23,081 nucleotides of DNA from contig JBHIBA010000037.1 of assembly GCA_046758845.1 (NCBI GenBank), forward strand, positions 1-23,081, read 5' to 3'. The translations under genes and the position numbers were made by a program. Within the stretch, counting starts at the first letter, position 1; each line of letters begins with the position of its first letter. This document shows, one piece after another, positions 15,257 through 22,369 of the stretch. The notes beneath the pieces were generated by a model. That model worked only from the letters and a program-made list of their open reading frames with translations. It made no database searches and was not told where the DNA came from. The DNA is from JBHIBA01 sp046758845. GTDB taxonomy: Bacteria; UBA8248; JACPRG01; G963555815.

Positions 15257-16258
15257 ATGAAAGATGGGCTAAGCTTTGGAATTGGAATTTTTCCCCATGA
15301 GGAGCGGCGGTCCACGCTGGAAGTGGTGGAAGCCGTCAAAGCGGCCGAGGAGGCCGGGTTTTCTCACGGCTGGAAGGCCGACACGCAGGGAATCTTTCGA
15401 GATCCCTACGTGACCCTGACCCTTTGCGCCGTGGAAACTTCGACCATCAAGCTGGGAACCGCCGTGACCAACCCCATCACCCGGCATCCCGCCGTGACGG
15501 CTCGGGCCCTCGGCACGCTGGATGAGATCTGCGACGGGCGAGCCATCCTGGGCATCGGAGCGGGCGACACGGCCTTCCTCCACCTGGGTCTGAAACCCGC
15601 CTCCACGAAAGTCCTGGAGGACGCCATCACGTGCATGCGCTGCCTCCTGGATGGAAAGGACGGAGCGTATGGAGGCCGTAGGGTCCCAGCCCTCTCACAT
15701 TTTGAACCCCGAAAGGTCCCCATCTACCTGGCCGCCAACGGCCCGAAGATGCTTGCATTGGGGGCGAGGCTTTGCGATGGCGTCATCGCGTCGGTCGGCG
15801 CCACCTACAAGGTCCTGAGGTACGTCGTTGAGACTGTCCACCAGGCCGCCGAAGGGGCCGGACGCGACCCCAAATCCGTCGACATCGTGGTCCAGATCGG
15901 TTGCGATGTCTCCGAGGACAGGGAACAGGCCCGGCGAAACGTCCGGACCTACGTTGCCCGGCGGCCCATCGCGGCGGTCCCCTTGGAGAAGACCGGCTTC
16001 ACGGCGGAGGAGGCCCGGCGCTTCAAGAAGGCTTACAACTACCAGGAGCACATGCGCATCGACGCGAAACATGCCGACTTAGTCCCCGAAGAATGGATCG
16101 ACCACTTCTCCCTGGCCGGGACCCCGGGAGAGGTCGTTGAGAAGCTCGATCCGTTCGTCAGGGCCGGTGTGAACCAGGTGTTCCTCCTCTCGACGACCAG
16201 GGAATCGAAATCGCTCATTCGGACTTTCCAGGAAAAGATCATGCCCGCCATCGTGTGA
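15257..16258 (+). CDS. LLM-class flavin/F420-dependent oxidoreductase
   Basis: TIM-barrel member of the bacterial luciferase-like superfamily, 333 aa, resembling 5,10-methylenetetrahydromethanopterin reductase (Mer)-type enzymes that use coenzyme F420, though FMN-dependent monooxygenases share the fold. Visible family segments: VEAVKAAEEAGFSHGW near residues 23-38, LGTAVTNPITRHPAVTA (about 66-82), the GRAILGIGAGDTAF run that contacts cofactor (about 94-108), and YLAANGPKMLALGARLCDG. The C-terminal third (SLAGTPGEVVEKL) is typical. ATG start with AAGGGA 8 nt upstream. It lies between gmhA and hldE, 112 nt after one and 15 nt before the other. Substrate unknown; the location does not identify it. 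Confidence 0.85.
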   Translation: MKDGLSFGIGIFPHEERRSTLEVVEAVKAAEEAGFSHGWKADTQGIFRDPYVTLTLCAVETSTIKLGTAVTNPITRHPAVTARALGTLDEICDGRAILGIGAGDTAFLHLGLKPASTKVLEDAITCMRCLLDGKDGAYGGRRVPALSHFEPRKVPIYLAANGPKMLALGARLCDGVIASVGATYKVLRYVVETVHQAAEGAGRDPKSVDIVVQIGCDVSEDREQARRNVRTYVARRPIAAVPLEKTGFTAEEARRFKKAYNYQEHMRIDAKHADLVPEEWIDHFSLAGTPGEVVEKLDPFVRAGVNQVFLLSTTRESKSLIRTFQEKIMPAIV

Positions 16259-16273
16259 TCGATATGGTTTGAA

Positions 16274-17908
16274 ATGTTGAAGCTGAACGAGCCTGTGAAA
16301 CCCGAGTCTCAGGTGGGAAATTTGCCGATTTGGATGAAACCCGTTAGCAGATTTAAGGGGCGCGGGACCGCCAAGCGGCCGAGAGCCGGTCAGGCCGAGG
16401 CATCCCTGCCGCCGATCGACCCCCGCCGGCTGGGTCCGGTGCTCGTCGTGGGGGACCTCATCCTGGACCACTACGTCTGGGGGGACGTGGAACGGGTTTC
16501 GCCGGAAGCGCCGGTTCAGGTCTTGCGCTGGGAACGAGAGGCGGACGCCCCCGGAGGAGCGGCCAACGTCGCCCTCAATCTCGCCTCCCTGGGATGTTCC
16601 GTCCGGCTGGCCGGCGTCGTCGGCCAGGACGCCGAGGGCAGGCGGCTCCTTCAGAGCCTTCGCGCCAGGGGCGTGGACGCGTCGGGCGTCCTGACGCTGG
16701 CGGACAGGCCCACCACGCGGAAAATGAGGGTCATCGCGCGCGGCCAGCACATGCTCCGTATCGACCGGGAGAAGGTCCTCCCCCTCGGGCGAGACGACGA
16801 GCAGCGTCTCGCGGCGGCCGTGAGGCGTTTCGTCCGGGGCGCCTCGGGGGTCATCTGTTCCGACTACGCCAAAGGGGTGATGAGCCGGGCGGTGTTAAGC
16901 GCGGTCTTCGGCGCGCTGCCGGGTGGAGAGAAGAAGCGGCCCGGCAGGCCTCGCCCGCTCGTCCTCGTGGACCCCAAAGGACGGGATTTCGCGCAATACC
17001 GGGGGGCCGACATCCTGACGCCCAACGAAAAGGAGGTGATGGAGGCGACCCGGGAGATAGACGGCCGATCCTTCCGGGGGAGCGGCCTGGAGGAGCGGGC
17101 GCGGCGGCTGATCCGGCAAATCGGCCTCAAGGCGCTTCTTGTCACGCGGGGCGCTGAGGGAATGGACCTGTTTGAGATCCGTCAAGGAAAGATCCGCAAG
17201 ACCCACATTCCCGTCGCCCAGGCCCACGAGGTGTATGACGTAACGGGGGCGGGGGACACCGTGGCCGCCGTCATGGGAATGGCCGTTTTCGGCGGGACGC
17301 CCTTGGCGGAGGCGGCGCGTTGGGCCAACGCAGCGGCGGGCATGGTTCTGGGGACGGTCGGGACGGCGGCCGTGGAACTTGGGGCCCTCGTGCGCGTGGT
17401 GAACGGAGAGCTTTCCCAGTCCGGTGTCAAGATCCTCTCCCGCGAGGCGCTCAAGAATCGGGTGGCCGAGGCCAAGGGCCGGGGCGAACGGGTGGTGTTC
17501 GCGAACGGTTGTTTCGACCTTCTGCACACCGGACACCTCTACTTGTTGCAGCGGGCACGGGCGTTGGGGGATTTGCTCGTCGTGGGTCTGAACGACGATG
17601 CCTGCGTCCGAAGAATCAAGGGGGCGGGCCGCCCCCTCATCGGGCAGGAGCAGCGGTCCGAGATCATCGCCGCCCTTCGGTTCGTGGATTATGTGACCAT
17701 TTTTTCCGAACCTACGCCCCTTCGCCTCATCCGGGCGGTGCGGCCCGATGTCCTCGTGAAGGGGGGAGACTACAGGCTGGACCAGGTCGTGGGGCGGGAC
17801 GTGGTGGAAGGCTACGGGGGCCGCGTCGAGTTGATTCCGCTGCTGTCCGGGTTCTCCACCTCCTCCCTCGTGAATGCCATCCGTCAGGGGGGCGCTGAGT
17901 CTCGGTGA
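16274..17908 (+). CDS. hldE: Bifunctional heptose-7-phosphate kinase / heptose-1-phosphate adenylyltransferase
   Basis: Two-domain enzyme of ADP-heptose synthesis: phosphorylates heptose-7-phosphate at C1, then (after dephosphorylation by GmhB) adenylates heptose-1-phosphate. 544 aa versus about 477 in E. coli. The PfkB kinase domain (about residues 55-375) has VVGDLILDHYVWGDVERVSPEAPV, PGGAANVALN, LTPNEKE and VTGAGDT with catalytic Asp328. The adenylyltransferase domain (about 405-540) opens with FANGCFDLLHTGH, the nucleotidyl-transfer HTGH at 418-421, and ends VKGGDY and FSTSSLVNAIRQ. The first 50 residues lack kinase homology; the ATG at 16274 has no clear ribosome site, so a later start (e.g. 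ATG 16334) is possible. It overlaps the following gene by 4 nt. Confidence 0.93.
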   Translation: MLKLNEPVKPESQVGNLPIWMKPVSRFKGRGTAKRPRAGQAEASLPPIDPRRLGPVLVVGDLILDHYVWGDVERVSPEAPVQVLRWEREADAPGGAANVALNLASLGCSVRLAGVVGQDAEGRRLLQSLRARGVDASGVLTLADRPTTRKMRVIARGQHMLRIDREKVLPLGRDDEQRLAAAVRRFVRGASGVICSDYAKGVMSRAVLSAVFGALPGGEKKRPGRPRPLVLVDPKGRDFAQYRGADILTPNEKEVMEATREIDGRSFRGSGLEERARRLIRQIGLKALLVTRGAEGMDLFEIRQGKIRKTHIPVAQAHEVYDVTGAGDTVAAVMGMAVFGGTPLAEAARWANAAAGMVLGTVGTAAVELGALVRVVNGELSQSGVKILSREALKNRVAEAKGRGERVVFANGCFDLLHTGHLYLLQRARALGDLLVVGLNDDACVRRIKGAGRPLIGQEQRSEIIAALRFVDYVTIFSEPTPLRLIRAVRPDVLVKGGDYRLDQVVGRDVVEGYGGRVELIPLLSGFSTSSLVNAIRQGGAESR

Positions 17909-18888
17909 CAGGAAAAGGACCACACAAGGCGCTGGACCTTTCGGGGGCGAAGATGTACCCGCTCGCGACCCGGCAGAGCAAGGTGGACAAGGACCTACTG
18001 GCAGACCCCGATGCGTACCGGCCTGCCGACCCCGGCGGTCCCGAACAGAGAGTGGAGAACCTCATCCCCTCCATTTTGAAGGGGAGGGACATCAAGGAGT
18101 TGGCCGATGCGTGGGCTTCAGCGGTTTCCAGGAGGCGGGCCGTGATCCTCGGGATGGGGGCCCACCCCATCAAGGTGGGGCTGAGCCGGCTCATCATCGA
18201 CCTCATGGAACGGGGGTTCCTTCACGTCCTGGCGGCGGGGGGAGCGGTCGCCATTCACGACGTCGAGATGGCCTTACAGGGGCAGACGTCGGAGGAGGTG
18301 GCCGAGGGACTCCCGGAAGGGTCCTTCGGAATGGCCGAGGATACCGGGCGGGCCTATTGGGAGGCTGTGGCGCTGGCCGAACGGGAAGGCTACGGGTTGG
18401 GCCAGGCGGTGGGCCGGCTGATCTCGGAAGGGGAGTTCCCGTATCGGCGCCTGAGCGTCCTGGCCGCAGCGTACGAGCGGGAGGTTCCGGCGACGCTTCA
18501 CGTGGCCGTCGGGTCCGACATCGTCCACATGCACCCGGCCGCTCAGCAAAGCGACAGGGTCGCCGCCTTGGGCCGCGCCGCCTTCCGCGATTTCCAGGTG
18601 CTGTCCGAGGCGGTGAAGGGTCTGGACGACGGAGGGGTGTACATCAACCTGGGCTCCGCCGTCATCCTGCCCGAGGTCTTTTTGAAGGCCGTGAATGTCG
18701 CCCGGAACCTGGAGGGAAAGCCGCAGAAGATCGTGACGGCCAATCTGGATATGATCCAGCATTACCGGCCGGCGGTGAACGTCGTTCAGCGTCCCACCCA
18801 ACCGGACGGCCGGGGGTATCAGATCACCGGGCACCACGAGATCCTCTTCCCGCTTCTTTACGCCATGGTCCGGGATCGGCTCTCGTGA
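17905..18888 (+). CDS. Conserved protein, deoxyhypusine synthase-like fold (putative)
   Basis: 327 aa, no confident function. The segment LAAGGAVAIHDVEMALQGQTSEEVAEGL (split here at about residues 111-138) resembles the NAD-binding region of deoxyhypusine synthase (DHS: asparagine/glycine-rich turn, IHD, AL-G-T-ED). GYQITGHHEILFPLL near the C-terminus aligns with the DHS region before its last strand, but the WGK motif with the catalytic Lys of DHS is not visible, so true deoxyhypusine synthesis is unlikely; bacteria also generally lack eIF5A. HVAVGSDIVHMHP and NLGSAVILPEVFLKAVNVARNL are strongly patterned, suggesting a conserved enzyme. The GTG start overlaps the hldE stop by 4 nt (GTGA), pointing to coupled translation and a possible link to heptose/LPS or sugar-phosphate metabolism. 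Family call is from memory of motifs. Confidence 0.6.
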   Translation: MTGKGPHKALDLSGAKMYPLATRQSKVDKDLLADPDAYRPADPGGPEQRVENLIPSILKGRDIKELADAWASAVSRRRAVILGMGAHPIKVGLSRLIIDLMERGFLHVLAAGGAVAIHDVEMALQGQTSEEVAEGLPEGSFGMAEDTGRAYWEAVALAEREGYGLGQAVGRLISEGEFPYRRLSVLAAAYEREVPATLHVAVGSDIVHMHPAAQQSDRVAALGRAAFRDFQVLSEAVKGLDDGGVYINLGSAVILPEVFLKAVNVARNLEGKPQKIVTANLDMIQHYRPAVNVVQRPTQPDGRGYQITGHHEILFPLLYAMVRDRLS

Positions 18889-19181
18889 CGCAGTCGGGGG
18901 GTGGGAACTCGTAAGGTAGTCGTCGATATCTTGATCTCACATGCGATAGCGGTGTAGCGCGGGGGCGCGGGTCGGTGACCCTTAGCCCCTGCCCATGAGG
19001 CAGAGACGATAGATGAACTGACAGGCGCGGGCTAAAGCCCCCGCGCTACACCCCGAAGTGGATGTCGTTAATCTTGTTCGGCGGCGACAGGCGGTGTTGC
19101 AGCGTCGGAAAAGAAGGTAACAGAATCATGGAAGGGTGAGTCGCGGCCTGAAGTCTCAGTGAACCGTGGCCGGTCTCATCG
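18889..19181 (+). other. Intergenic region with palindromic element, no gene seen
   Basis: A 293-nt gap between the DHS-like gene and the hydrolase. Its centre holds the composite palindrome at 18951-19052. The flanks contain no convincing open frame, RNA gene or clean intrinsic terminator. A loose promoter-like pair (TTGCAG at 19097, CAGAAT at 19121) is too weak to call. Confidence 0.6.
18951..19052. repeat. Composite palindromic (REP/MITE-like) element
   Basis: Perfect 16-nt terminal inverted repeats GGTGTAGCGCGGGGGC (18951-18966) and GCCCCCGCGCTACACC (19037-19052) bound a 102-nt unit. Inside, TTAGCCC (18982-18988) pairs with GGGCTAA (19029-19035), extending the same stem; the left arm is interrupted by 15 nt holding its own hairpin GGGTC-ggt-GACCC (18969-18981). 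The apical part contains CTGCC-catga-GGCAG (18989-19003). It encodes no protein. The arm resembles dispersed palindromes of the form GTAGCGCGGGCTTTAGCCC seen in environmental genomes (from memory). Copy number cannot be seen in one window. Confidence 0.75.
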
Positions 19182-19982
19182 ATGCTGAGAAGGAGGCTGA
19201 AAATTCGTATCGCGGTTCTGGCGAGTGGCAGCCGTGGAAACGCGATCTACGCCGAGACCGGGGGAGAGGCCGTCCTGGTGGACGCGGGGATCTCCCGCCG
19301 GCAGATCGAGCGGCGGCTTTCGTCCGTCGGCTTGTCCATGGGAAACGTGAGGACGCTTCTCGTGAGCCACGAGCACGACGACCACGTCAAGGGCCTTCCG
19401 GGATTGATGGGGCGGTACCCCGTGTCGGCCTTCATGTCGAAGGGCACGCTTCGAGCCCTTTCCGGACGACTGGCGGAACTGAAAGGGGGTTCCAGGGTCG
19501 AGACGTTTCGGGCCAATGGGTCCTTCCAGGCCGGCCCCTGGACCGTCCAGGCGTTTCCGACACCCCACGACGCGGAAGAGCCGGTCGGTTTCATCCTCGA
19601 GGCGGAAGGAGTCCGGATCGGGATCGCAACGGACATGGGGGCGGCGACGCCGGAGGTCGTCTCCGCACTCCGTGGCCTCCACGCGCTGGTCCTTGAGTTC
19701 AACCACGACGCGGAGATGCTGGCGTCTGGCCCCTATCCCGCTTACGTGAAGGCCCGGATCGCGAGCCCAATCGGCCACCTGGCCAACGAGGAGGCGGGAA
19801 CGCTCCTGCGCAGAGTCGTGCACAAAGGCCTTCGAGCGGTGATCCTCGCGCATTTGAGTGAGGTCAATAATAAACCGGAACTGGCTCGCCGGGCGGCTGA
19901 CGAAAGCCTAGGGGGCCATTCAACAAAGTTTGAAGTGGCAGGCAGAATGAGCCCTAAGGTACTTCGCCTTTTCAAGAGGTGA
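19182..19982 (+). CDS. YycJ/WalJ-like metallo-beta-lactamase-fold hydrolase
   Basis: Cytosolic MBL-fold protein, 266 aa from the ATG used here. The metal motif is His63-Glu-His65-Asp-Asp67-His68 (SHEHDDHVKG). Upstream is the family opening VLASGSRGNA and LVDAGIS; later come PTPHDA, IATDMG, LEFNHD and LAHLSEVNN with the remaining metal ligands. This matches the YycJ/WalJ group, small relatives of nucleases such as RNase J/Z; a DNA or RNA phosphodiesterase role is likely but unproven. The start is uncertain: AAGGAGG (19190-19196) lies inside the frame and points to an ATT codon at 19203, giving (M)RIAVLASGSRGNA, the usual family N-terminus. The ATG at 19182 has no ribosome site. Purine genes follow after 33 nt. 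Confidence 0.88.
   Translation: MLRRRLKIRIAVLASGSRGNAIYAETGGEAVLVDAGISRRQIERRLSSVGLSMGNVRTLLVSHEHDDHVKGLPGLMGRYPVSAFMSKGTLRALSGRLAELKGGSRVETFRANGSFQAGPWTVQAFPTPHDAEEPVGFILEAEGVRIGIATDMGAATPEVVSALRGLHALVLEFNHDAEMLASGPYPAYVKARIASPIGHLANEEAGTLLRRVVHKGLRAVILAHLSEVNNKPELARRAADESLGGHSTKFEVAGRMSPKVLRLFKR
19190..19196 (+). promoter_or_regulatory. Consensus Shine-Dalgarno inside the annotated N-terminus of the MBL hydrolase
   Basis: AAGGAGG is 6 nt before ATT (19203) and immediately before CTG (19197). The spacing suits initiation at ATT, a rare start codon known from infC. No ATG, GTG or TTG in frame lies at a usable distance. Confidence 0.55.
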
Positions 19983-20015
19983 GGTGATGCATCACTCAAC
20001 CCACCGCGAGTTTTA

Positions 20016-21323
20016 ATGATTCCTCGTTACACCCGGCCTGAAATGGCCGCCATCTGGTCGGACGAAACCAAGCTGGGCCATTGGCTGGAGATCGAGTGCC
20101 TGGCCTGCGAGGCGATGGAAGAACTCGGCCTCGTCCCGGCCGGAACGGCGGAGAAGGTTCGCAAGAGCGTCGTCCCGGACCCGGTCCGCGTGGGCGAGAT
20201 CGAGAAATCCACCCGCCACGACGTCGTCGCCTTCCTGACCCACGTCGAGGAGCAGGCGGGCGAGCCGGCCCGTTACCTGCACCTGGGCATGACTTCGAGC
20301 GACGTGTTGGACACCTGCCTCTCCTTGCAGATGGTGGGGGCGGCGAGGCTGATCCTCCGGGACCTGGCGGCGCTCAAGGATGTACTTCACCGGCGCGCCT
20401 GGGAGTTGAAGGACCGTGTGATGATCGGCCGAACGCACGGGATGCACGCGGAGCCGACCACCCTGGGCCTCAAGCTGGCCCTTTGGTACGCGGAATTCGC
20501 CAGAAACGAAGAGCGGGTGGAGCGGGCGATGGAAGGAATGCGGGTCGGGATGGTCTCGGGAGCGGTGGGAACCTACGCGCACGTCTCGCCGAGGGTGGAG
20601 GCCTACGTCTGCGAGCGGCTGGGGCTGCGGCCGGCTCCCGCCTCCTCGCAGATCATCCACCGCGACCGGCACGCCGAGTATCTCTCCGCCCTGGCGCTGG
20701 CGGCGGCGTCGGTGGCCAACGTCGCCACGGAGATCCGGAACCTTTCCCGCTCGGAGGTGGGGGAGGTCGCCGAAGGCTTCGGAAAGGGGCAGAAAGGCTC
20801 TTCGGCCATGCCCCACAAGCGCAATCCGGTGGTCTCGGAACAACTGGCGGGGCTGTCCCGGGTGGTGGGCGCCAACGTCGCGGCCGCCCTCCAGGACGTT
20901 CCCCTCTGGCATGAGCGGGACATCAGCCATTCCTCGGTGGAGCGGATCATTTTGCCGGACTCGGCCGTTCTGGTGGATTACATGCTGGTGAAGTTGACGG
21001 GGTTGCTGGACGCGCTGGAGGTGAACGCCGATGCCATGGAGCGCAATCTCGCCATGAGCCGGGGTTTGATTCACTCCGAGCGGGTGTTGCTGGAGCTGAT
21101 CCGCACGGGGTTGCCCCGCCAGAAGGCCTACGAGGTCGTCCAGCGGTGCGCCTTCCGGGCGATGGCGGGAGAGGATTTCCATGCGGTTCTCGCCGCGGAC
21201 CCTGAGGTGCAGGGGCGGTTGGATGACAGAGCCCTGAAACGATGCTTCGACATGAAAGCCCATGTGGCCCACGTAAACCTCATCTTTGAGCGGGTATTCG
21301 CTCAAAGGTCTGAAACGGGATGA
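20016..21323 (+). CDS. purB: Adenylosuccinate lyase
   Basis: Cleaves SAICAR to AICAR and adenylosuccinate to AMP, releasing fumarate each time; acts twice in purine synthesis. 435 aa, close to the Bacillus-type enzyme (about 430) rather than the longer E. coli one. The opening IPRYTRPEMAAIWSDE is typical. Conserved regions are STRHDVVAFL, MTSSDVLDT, the catalytic His141 in RTHGMHAEPTT, and the fumarase/aspartase superfamily signature GSSAMPHKRNP at residues 261-271 with the mobile Ser loop. ATG start with only a weak purine stretch upstream. purC starts 7 nt after the stop; its product SAICAR is the PurB substrate. Confidence 0.96.
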   Translation: MIPRYTRPEMAAIWSDETKLGHWLEIECLACEAMEELGLVPAGTAEKVRKSVVPDPVRVGEIEKSTRHDVVAFLTHVEEQAGEPARYLHLGMTSSDVLDTCLSLQMVGAARLILRDLAALKDVLHRRAWELKDRVMIGRTHGMHAEPTTLGLKLALWYAEFARNEERVERAMEGMRVGMVSGAVGTYAHVSPRVEAYVCERLGLRPAPASSQIIHRDRHAEYLSALALAAASVANVATEIRNLSRSEVGEVAEGFGKGQKGSSAMPHKRNPVVSEQLAGLSRVVGANVAAALQDVPLWHERDISHSSVERIILPDSAVLVDYMLVKLTGLLDALEVNADAMERNLAMSRGLIHSERVLLELIRTGLPRQKAYEVVQRCAFRAMAGEDFHAVLAADPEVQGRLDDRALKRCFDMKAHVAHVNLIFERVFAQRSETG

Positions 21324-21330
21324 CGGCGCG

Positions 21331-22068
21331 GTGAAAAGGCTCGAGAAGTTGTATGAGGGAAAGGCGAAAATCCTCTACGCCACGGATGACCCGGACCGGC
21401 TCATCCTGTACTTCAAGGACGAGGCTACGGCGTTCAACGCGGCGAAGCGGGGCCTCATCACCGAAAAAGGCGTCATGAACAACGCCATCTCGACCTTCGT
21501 CTTCCAGTACCTGGAATCGCGCGGCGTGAAGACTCACTTCATCGAGAAGCTCAGCGACCGGGAAATGCTCGTGCGGCGGCTCACGATGATTCCGCTGGAG
21601 ATGGTCGCCCGGAACATCCTCGCAGGCAGCCTGTCCAAGCGGATGGGACTGGAGGAGGGAAAAGACCTGCCCACCCCCGTCATCGAGTGGTATTACAAGC
21701 GCGACGACCTGGGCGATCCCATCCTCAACGAAGACCACGTCCTGGTGTTCGGGCTGTGCGATGAGGAGACGTTGCGGCAGATCCGGCGAACCACCGCTCG
21801 CATCAACGAGCTCCTGCGGGAATTTTTCCTCGCCCAGGACATCCTCCTGGTGGACTTCAAGGTGGAGTTCGGCCGAAGCCGGGACGGGGAGATCCTCCTG
21901 GCCGACGAGATCACCCCGGACGGATGCCGCCTTTGGGACAGCAAAACGCGCGAGAAGCTGGACAAGGACCGTTTCCGCAGGGACCTCGGCGGGGTGGAAG
22001 AGGCCTACCGGGAGGTCCTGAGCCGCGTTCAGAACGTTGCCTTGGCCGAACCGAAAAGGAGGGGCTGA
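21331..22068 (+). CDS. purC: SAICAR synthetase (phosphoribosylaminoimidazole-succinocarboxamide synthase)
   Basis: ATP-dependent ligation of aspartate to CAIR, giving SAICAR. 245 aa from the GTG at 21331, near the usual 235-245. The start was chosen because the family opens with KLYEGKAK, found at residues 6-13; a frame opening at a TTG at 21286 would add 15 residues overlapping purB. Conserved segments: FKDEATAFN, NNAISTFVFQYL, the SAICAR signature in PLEMVARNILAGSLSKR, LLVDFKVEFGR and DEITPDGCRLWD. Ends one base into purS (TGATG). Confidence 0.95.
   Translation: MKRLEKLYEGKAKILYATDDPDRLILYFKDEATAFNAAKRGLITEKGVMNNAISTFVFQYLESRGVKTHFIEKLSDREMLVRRLTMIPLEMVARNILAGSLSKRMGLEEGKDLPTPVIEWYYKRDDLGDPILNEDHVLVFGLCDEETLRQIRRTTARINELLREFFLAQDILLVDFKVEFGRSRDGEILLADEITPDGCRLWDSKTREKLDKDRFRRDLGGVEEAYREVLSRVQNVALAEPKRRG
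22056..22062 (+). promoter_or_regulatory. Strong Shine-Dalgarno for purS
   Basis: AAGGAGG at the end of purC, 5 nt before the purS ATG at 22068. It fixes the start of this small gene, whose frame is open far upstream within purC. Confidence 0.75.
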
Positions 22069-22334
22069 TGGTCAAGGCCCAGGTTTACGTGACGTACAAA
22101 GAGGGCGTCCTGGAACCGCAGGGCCTGGCGGTCAAGGGGGTCCTCGCTTCCCTGGGGTTTGATGAGGTGAAAGGGGTCCGCGTGGGCAAGTACATCGAGG
22201 TGGAGTTGGAAGAGCCGTCGGGGGAAAAAGCTTCGAGCGAAAAACTCCGAGAGCGGCTTCAGGAGATGTGCCGGAAGGTCTTGTCGAACCCTGTCATCGA
22301 GGATTTCCGCTTCGATTTTTCGGAAGGTCAGTAG
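22068..22334 (+). CDS. purS: FGAM synthase subunit PurS
   Basis: Small structural subunit of the three-part formylglycinamidine ribonucleotide synthase (PurL-PurQ-PurS), where PurS dimers hold the glutaminase and the synthetase together for ammonia channelling. 88 aa, as expected (80-90). VYVTYKEGVLEPQGLAVKGVL near the start and a VRVGKYIEVEL strand are the family core; the C-terminus ends NPVIEDFRFDF. Start fixed by AAGGAGG; overlaps purC by one base. An open frame starting at 21924 in the same phase is only an extension through purC. Confidence 0.94.
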   Translation: MVKAQVYVTYKEGVLEPQGLAVKGVLASLGFDEVKGVRVGKYIEVELEEPSGEKASSEKLRERLQEMCRKVLSNPVIEDFRFDFSEGQ

Positions 22335-22369
22335 GCCGCGCCCCTTCCCTCAAGAAGATTGGCCTGGTC

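Noticed and set aside
17874..18914. 346-codon + strand frame overlapping the DHS-like gene in another phase
   Set aside because: Gly/Arg/Pro-rich translation typical of a shifted frame; the 17905 frame has conserved-looking protein sequence and couples to hldE.
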